A DNA stretch of 64,000 bases from Leptasterias polaris (lineage: Eukaryota > Echinodermata > Asteroidea > Forcipulatida > Asteriidae), in assembly GCA_037783415.1 (NCBI GenBank), contig JAZGTN010000192.1, positions 1,798,001 through 1,862,000 of the forward strand. Reading direction: 5' to 3'. Below, one piece after another: positions 15,401 to 24,400 of the stretch (position 1 is its first letter; every line of letters begins with the position of its first letter). The position numbers and the translations under genes are program-made. Under the pieces are notes generated by a model. That model was not told where the DNA came from, did no database searches, and worked only from the letters and a program-made list of their open reading frames with translations.

Positions 15401-18400
15401 GTACACTGTTGAATGAGGCCATAAAGATGCTTTAAAAGGGATTAGTTTCAAGACGTATAACAAGGGGTTAGTTGCACTAAGCCGCTTAAAAATTGTGAAG
15501 AGCATTTATGGTATAATTCATGCATCAATTTGGCTTTGCTCTTACTTTATGTTCAGTTATAAAGCACTGAAGCTTGGTCCAATTTTGTGACAATACTTAC
15601 AGCGGAATTCTTTCCCTATGCCTTGCTTGGGGAGCGTCTCAAACGTCTGGCACGTTCTAGGCCCTAAGGAATAGTTCTGTAGGCGTACCCAGTGTTCGCA
15701 AGAAAGACGATCCCCTGGACTGCGACATTGTGCCAAACTTCAATAAACTGTTTATACTAGAGAGTATTTGCAATTGGCATTCTGAATGTTCCAACAGAGT
15801 GTTCTAGCAGTCCAATGGACCGGTCCATGTACGCCGGACATTACTACCTTGCGGTCTGTTGAGATGCTCCCTTACTGTCTCATTGAATTGAGCACCTTAC
15901 GGAAGTGCAGAATTCTGTGAGAAGCATTATCATCATGACAATTGGACTGGGTGTCGTGACTACTAGACGACTGAGCTTAGGTAGTGGTGGGAGTACAGTT
16001 TGTACTTTATAGTAAATAAGGAAGGAAACAATATTTGGGGAGCAGTCATCCGTAGTTCGGTTATGAACACTTTTGGAAGTGGAAGTATTTTGTGCCCTCT
16101 TTGACATTCAGTATCAATTGTGATTTCTCTTCAAAGGCACTGGCTGACAGTGAAGAGGTTGAACTCTCACCTGACAATACAAGGATTCGACGCCGTGATG
16201 ACCCTCGACAGTGGATCATTACCGGCCCGGCGATACCCTCGACCGTCACGTCGGTTCTGTCCTACGACAGTCCGGAGTTTGTTCCCGGCAAGCCGTACCC
16301 TTATGTGACACACGATACAGGTTTGTGGAGAAGAACAGTTTAACGCTCGCGTTACTGTGAATTCGATAAACACGGATTTCTCATTGGTTTTCATGATTTG
16401 GTGTTTCGTCATATATTCATATTCAGTCTGGACATTGATTCCAGTGGTGAATGTAAAGTGATTAAAGAGCGAGGGAAATGTCAATTCAATTTTGTGATGT
16501 ACTCATTTTCTAATAGATAGAGTCCTTGTGTGAGTGTGGAAACAATTCATGTCTCTAACCTGATAAATAAACCACAAGGGAAACTGACTAAGTAAATTTT
16601 AAATGATTTTGGGTTGAACAAAGACAAATTGACTAGAGCGGGATTTGAACCAACGACCTCCGGATTAACGTGCCGGCGCCCTACCAACTGAATTATCTAG
16701 CCCTATTTTGTCAATATTTTTGTTCGGGGGGTTGGGGGGGGGGGTGCCAGTCAGAAGCCATTCAACCCTTAACTGCCGTGTGGCCAGGGATCACACCCAA
16801 GTTTACGATACAACATGGGAAGCGGCAGCCAGGGGATCACCTCAACGGGAATCAACTTTTTATTTCAGATATCAGCTAAATAAACCACTAGGGAAACTGT
16901 CTCTAACCTCACGTTAAAATGGTTTAAATTGCCATTGCATTCGACTGGCCAATGATTTTATCCTTTGCTGTTCACATTCTGTATTGGTAGGCACTACTTG
17001 TGCCCGCCATGTAGATGTACACTGTTAAAATGAGGCCAAATTTAAACTAGAGTACGAGATGCATGGTGTTTGAAATACCAAATTTCATGGTCAATTTCAT
17101 GGTCAATAAATGGGCATTGATTTTCAGGTGGGCCTTGGCATAAATCAATACCGCTTTGATAGAAAGAACAAATTGGTAAAGGTGTTTATAAATTCACATT
17201 TATATTTTCTCTCCACCCCCATGTCCACCTGTACCTTAAAAAAATAAAATGGCTTCAAATGCATAGTCAGTGCTCAATAATGCAATTGAAATTCAACTTT
17301 TGAAAAACAAAGCCTATGAATTGACAGAACAGTAATGAGTAATGATTGCTTTTGTTTTGTGTTTGAACAGAATCGGCCCCAACTTCACCGACGCCAGCCC
17401 CTGAAGCCCAGAACCCCGACAACAATCTGAACGACGAAGGCACCGGGATCTCCATCGAGAGGAAGGACAGCATGATTGGCTTCAACATGACCCCTGGCCT
17501 GTCCACCAGCCTCCCGGAGAAGGAGTCTAGCATATGGACAGAGGTACGACGGAGACACAGGAGCCCTGCAGCAGCCAAATCAAAGGTGAGCTATTGATGT
17601 CAGCACTCTGAGCTGCTGATTCTCCCTGATTCTGCAGAAAGTTCCCTGAAAATCAACCAATCTTTCCATGTTCTGATGAACAAATTTGAAAATCTCCCTG
17701 ATTGTGGAAACTTTTTCCGTGATATGTTGAATGTAGTTTTGAATATCTCTCTGATTGTTGTACAATATCTCCCTGAATGCAAGATGCAAATGTTGGCAGC
17801 TGTGGAGTGAGGGTCAGTTTCAGTGGGTAGGGGGTTGGGCGCAAGTAAGCAGATTTGTGGTGCTTTTGGTGAGCAGTATTTCTAACTCATAACTGCTGCT
17901 TATAAGTAAACCAACATGGATTCTAACTTGCCAGTGGTTCTTGTAAGGAGATGAGTGACGCAGGAATTCAAAGCTATGGTCAAATCTTCTTGATTGTTTA
18001 CAAATTACACTTATCCTTGTACAAGTTTGCTAACTGGGAAGGAGCTTTATGAAACTTGGTGTGAGAAAAGTTCAAACATCATGATAAATTTACTTACAAT
18101 ATTGTTTCTGTGTGATTTGTATTAGACACCTGCCTCCCCTGAGCCAAACTCTGACTTGTTTGGAGGACAGGAGGAGCTAGACTTCCAGTTTGACGAGGAG
18201 CTGTCCAATATCACGGGCAGTGGAAGGAAAAACACCTTCTCAGAATGGTAAGTTGTCACCCAGGTTTTTTTTTTTTCGATTGAAGTGAACAGTGAATACC
18301 TTTTCAAATGTTGTTGTTGTAATGAACAAAGTACAAAACAATCTTGTTCAGAACCCTAGTCTGTGGAGAGTTCTTGTTCAGAACCCGGACTCTTGCAGTA

Positions 18401-21400
18401 GAAGTACTCTTGTTGAGATTTGTATACTGTGGAGAGCTCTTGTTCATAACCCTTACTGTGTTAACAGTTCCCGTTGAGAACTGAACACCATAGAGAGTTC
18501 TTGTCCAGAACCTTACTCTTGTAGTAGTAGTATTCTTCTTGTTGAGAACTGTACACTGGAGAGTTCTTGTCCAGAACCTTACTCTTTTATTAGTAGTATT
18601 CTTGTTGAGAACATAAGATTGCGGAGGGTTCTTCTTTAGAAATGTAGGCTGTAGGGAGCTTTTATTTGAACTGTAGACTGTAGAGAATTCTTGTTTACAA
18701 CCTTACTCTGTAAAGAGTTACCTTACTCTGTAAAGAGTTCTTATTTAGAACCGTAGACTGTTTGAAGTCTTGTTCTGAAAGATAACTTGAAACCAAGCTG
18801 CATAGATACTTAAATATTTTTACTTGTTTTTCTACCCAGGTCTGATGACTCGGACGATGAAATCACAGACCATGAGGTGAGCAAGATCATCATCGTAACT
18901 CAGACGCCACCTTGCTACAAGAAGCACCCCGGGGGCGACCGGACAGGCTACCACGTATCCCGCTCAAAGATTACCAACAACCTGGCCAAGATCATCAACG
19001 ACGGACTGTATTACTATGAGATGGATCTATGGATGGACGATGAGATCCCTATTCCAAAGGTGACTAAGAATATCTGAATCGACTGCCAGGGCCATTATTT
19101 CCCTCCAATGCTCTCATTAACTTTTTCCAATGAAGTCATCTAGAAGAATTAATTTGTATATAAGTGACATTTTGTTGAAAAATGCCTCTGTTATATGTTT
19201 TGTTTGTTTTTTCCTTTCGCTGTGAAGACTGAATCAAATTACAAGAAGATCAACACCATCAGCCAGGAGGATTTCTCCACGCTGGCCCCGAGGGCCAAGT
19301 ATCAGGAGCAAGAGGTACCCCCGGCCCCGCCGACCCTGGAGCCCGAGGAGCAGGAAGAGGATGAGGCACAGGTGAAGCCAGAACAAGACGTCAGACCCAA
19401 GGACACGCCCATCAAAGGTATGGTTGGCTCAGGGCTCAATCTAAAAAAAAGTCTGCATGGCAGAAAATGGCGCTTAGTTAAATTGGTATGCTGAGTGAAA
19501 ATTAGCGGGGAACCAGTCTCAAATAGTATTAATTACATTGTGTTGGCTGGTAACCTGAATCTGCTAAGCAATATTTTTCTGTGCTAACCATTTTATTGTT
19601 GTTGTGCTAAACAGCTTTATTAAAAGCTAAATTTTACCAAGGGTACTAAGTGCATGCTTTTTGTAACAAATACAAATTCGAATGTTGGAAAGTTGGAAAA
19701 TGTTTGCCATAAATTGGTCTCAAAGTTCAAAGAATTCAATAACCTTTCTTAACATGTTTCTATTTGTTAAAGTGCCTTGGGTACATTATTGGTTGATACG
19801 TGTGCTATATGAAGACAAAATTATTATTATTATTCTTATTTTTTATTATCGTAAATGTTGATGTGATTTTGTTCCAGGTATACCCCAGGCAATGTTGAAA
19901 GTGGAGAGGCAAATTTCACAGTCACTACCCACTGCTGTCTCCAACACACCCCATGCTAGGGAGGCCATGAGACCCATGGGGTCCCGCACCCCTAGGACCA
20001 AAGATGCCCAGACGACGCCCAGGTTCTACCCGGTCATCAAAGATTCAAGACCTATCGATAATAAGGTGGGTACATACCCAGAACCCGGTTGCATAGATCT
20101 GCTTCTGAGACAGATAACGTTCTCCACAAACCATATAAACCACATTAAAGAGAATCACGTGCTCTTTCCAACGGGATCAGTTTGATGGGGTATGTTTGTT
20201 TGCAAGGCAGTAAATAATGAATGTTCATTGCGGAGTAAAACACTTTTGTCTTTAAACCTACTCTCAAGTAAAGCGTGGTTAAAACTATTAATTTGTGTTT
20301 TGTAACACATGAGAAGCAAAATATTGGAATTTCAAACAAACTTTTTTTACCCGTGAAATTTGAAAAGTCCTTTCTTGTTTTGATCTTGTAGACGCCACGG
20401 AAGCGGAAGACCAAGCACAGTGACAACCCGCCTGTGGAGAGCCACGTGGGCTGGGTCATGGACTCCAGAGAGCACCCCAGTAGGTCCAGGACTGCATCTA
20501 TCGGGTAAGTCCAGGGTTCGAATCCCTCCGTGTAGATATATTGATGTCATGCGCTCTGAAAGAGTATAAAACAAAATAGCATTTTACATCAATTCAATGT
20601 TAGTGATGTGAAATTCCCCCCCCCCCCCCCCCTTTTTTGTGTGAGGATTCTGTTTATTTGAAAATGAGTTCATCACAAATCTGACTTTGACAATGTAGCC
20701 CCTCTTTCATTAGTCTTTTTATATTTGTTTTTATTGTAACTTGCATCTCTTGATATTGTTGTCGAATTGCTAGGGATCTGTCTGCAATTGTTCTCATATT
20801 TTACATGCACCTCTTAAAATTGTCATTATCTAATTGCTAGGGATCTGTTTGCAATTGTTCACATATTTTACATGCATCATTTGATATTGTTGTCCAATTG
20901 CTAGGGGTCTGTTTGCAACTTTCACATATTTTACATGCATCTTATAATTGTTATTGTCGAATTGCTAGGGATCTGTTTGCAATTGTTCTCATATTTTACA
21001 TGCATATCTTGGTATTGTTATTGTCCAATTGCATCTTTTTACATATTAACTTAATTTTGTTGCCATATGTATCTCTTTATTATATGCAAAATGTGTTTAT
21101 TGTGCGGTGTAGTATTGCTTTGTTTAATCATACTTGACTTTTCTTATTGATGTTTTAATTTGTGAAGATTGAAAAATGCTTATTGTTGTCTTTCCCCCCT
21201 TTGCTATTGTCACTGATAAACGATGACTTCTAATACAAACTTCATTTCCTTTGCAGTTTTTTATTTCAGGAACCATTTAAAAGAATTATTTCTGCACTAA
21301 TTTTGTCACTTTTGAGGATTAATATGATGAATATTTCTAAAAGGCATCATTTACTGCCATAAGTTTGATTATCATTTTAATTATTTAGTTCTAGTCTAAA

Positions 21401-24400
21401 TTTGTGGCCCTCGTTGTTGTAACCACCAGGTCGCCTTCGGAGGGTAGTTTGGTCAGCACAAGCTACGGTACTCCGCAACCGATACCCAAGTTTGAACATC
21501 CCTCGCACGAGCTACTGAAGGATAATAACTTTACGCAGCACGGCTACCACAAGTACCATCAAAAGTGTCTAAAAGGTAACGAGCGTTGGAAACTATTGCC
21601 ACAGTACAGTTTCACATGAAATTCAACTCAATTTACTTCAATTTATTATAAACGTCACATTAAAAAAGCATAAAAACTGCTTTCCAGTGTGCATCTTACA
21701 ATAAAAACACATATATATTTGTAAAACATATAAATGACAAGGGTGATTGCCAACAAACAAATAAAAACTACTGAAAGTAAGGGAGCAGTTGTTCTGTAGT
21801 AGTTTGGCCAGATCCGAATTAGCGGCTACATCTACGGCTACGACTGTTGGGAAGGATGTCCTATACTTCAATGCTTAATGATGCGGTGATCCAGCCGTAG
21901 CCGTAGCCATAGCTGCTAATTCAGACATGGCCTTGCAATGTTATCTTCTTTAGTATTGGCTTTGTGAGCCAGATGCTGAAGATATAGACCTTATGCATTG
22001 ACGTCACCAAGCCGCCATCTTAAAGGTAAACTGATGATGAAACAATGGAAACGCGCTGATTTGTACGCGCGGCGCAAAGGACTGGCCAATGAACATCTTC
22101 CTTTTGACCTCTAGGCGAGGGCGCCCTACTCAAATGACGTCATATGCATAAGGTCTATTGACTGGTTGTCATATTTGTATTTCATTTTCTTTTGCTCCCT
22201 TTGTACAATGAAGTGTTTTATATATTTATATTTTGCTATACTTGTTTCCTATTGGAAAAATCTTGAGGCTTTCACCTAAGGTGTTCTTATTATTACATTA
22301 TTATTGTTGTTACCTTTAACCCTAACCATCCCCAACCCATCTCAATCTAACTGAGATTTGTTGTTCGTTTGTTTGTTTCTGTTGGACTAAGGTCTGCATT
22401 TGTAATGGATTATGCTCTGCATGGAATCTGGCATACCACCATAATCGGAGCTTAGCAGATTACATGCTGAGTTACCATATTGAGTTAGCTGGTTTTTGTG
22501 GGAGTGAGGGAAGATCTAACTAAATACCTCTGCATCTAATTTTTACTGAAGATGTCTGGTGTGGAAAAAAAAAGAACAAATAAAATTTAAAGTGGCAATT
22601 GTAATTGTTTTAAATATAGATCGCAAGAAGCTTGGCATCGGCAAGTCCCAAGAGATGAACACACTCTTCCGGTTCTGGTCGTTCTTCCTGCGCGGCAACT
22701 TCAACCGCAAGATGTATGAGGAGTTCCGCAACCTGGCCGTGGAGGACAGTAAGCACGGGTACCGCTACGGCGTGGAGTGCCTCTTCCGATTCTACAGCTA
22801 CGGCCTCGAGAAGAAGTTTCGCCATGACATCTTTAAGGATTTCATGGCCGAGACAAAGAGTGATTATAATGCAGGTGAGTAGAGAGCAGCGTGAAACTGA
22901 CAAATATCAAAACCTTTGATTTACACTGACGGGTGATACGGCCCTTTATAGTCGATGCTTTCTGATTCGTGTGGAAAAAATACCACACGCTACTTGGGTG
23001 GGAATTTATTCTGAAATTGAGTCTGGCGGGAGAGCACAAACACATTTTGAAAACCCCAACGGTATGTGGTTAAGAGAAAGGGTTTGCAGCAGTGTTTCTA
23101 CCATGGTTGGCGGCAGATTGTGGTCAAATCATCAGAGTGTGGGTTCGATTCCTGGTCATGACACTTGAATCCTTGAACCCGGCACTTTTTTTAGCTGTAA
23201 TTTTTTCTCTTAACCCAGATGTATAAATGGGAAGCTGTAATGGCTGAGACAGTATTGTGTTGGATTATCCCCCTAGCGCTAATATAAGCAGCTTGGTGTT
23301 GTATGCTCCTCAGGGAGTTGAGAAAGTTTGAGGAATGGTCTAAAAGTATGCCCGATGAAAATGGATAATGTTGTAAAGCGCCTTGATTGAGCTGTGCGCC
23401 ATATGAGAACCAGTTATTCATATTATTATCACTGTTATTGGTTCTTTAACAGGTCAATTGTACGGTTTGGAGAAATTCTGGGCCTTCCTGAAGTATACCC
23501 GCAAGAAGAGTCTGGGGGTTGACCCTGAGCTCAAAGAGACATTAGAGAATTTTAAGACACTAGAAGATTTCAGAGTACTGGTAAGTGACCTTTCAACTTT
23601 GACCTTGCCCCTTTTTAACACAATCATTCTGCAGATTTTAACACGGTGTAGTTCTTTCCGGAAAGTAATTTCTAATGCTGTATATTTTTATGATTTCAGG
23701 ACATTTTTGTAACTGTTTTTCTTTTTTGTGAACAGATTTTTAATTTTTTTATTTCTTTTGTTTTTTTATAAATAGATTATATATATATTTGTGTTATAAG
23801 TGCATGAATTGACAAAGATTGATAAATTATCCATTATCTATTCCAGGATTATTCTAATCACAAATCCCATATTGATAAAATATTTGGGCAGGAATTTGCG
23901 CCACATCATCTGTGTCAGTTGGGTCATCATGTCGGCTATTTGAATCCTAACTTTCTTGTGACTGTATGTTATGTCAGGGGTTTTACCGCGCTTGTATTTT
24001 TGTGCATGAAGTGTTATAAGTGCATGAATTGACAAAGATTGATAAATTACCCATTATATATTCCAGGATTATTCTAATCACAAATCCCATATTGATAAAA
24101 TATTGAATAAAATTTGTGCAGGAATTTGCGCCACATTATCTGTGTCAGTTGGGTCATAAAGTCAGCTATTTGAATCCTAACTTTCTTGTGACCATAGGTT
24201 CTGTCAGTGGTTTTACCGCGCTTGAGAGACACTCTCAGCTTAATTCAAGCGGCATGATTGGCCTCGTTTTTTAATGAGTCGAATGCTGGTGGACCATTTC
24301 ACCAAGGAATGAGTTCCAACACCTAAATAACTTCTGGTCACAATGTCTTGATGTACAGTTTTTTTGGAATTGGTTGTTCACATTTAAGATTCCATTTTCA

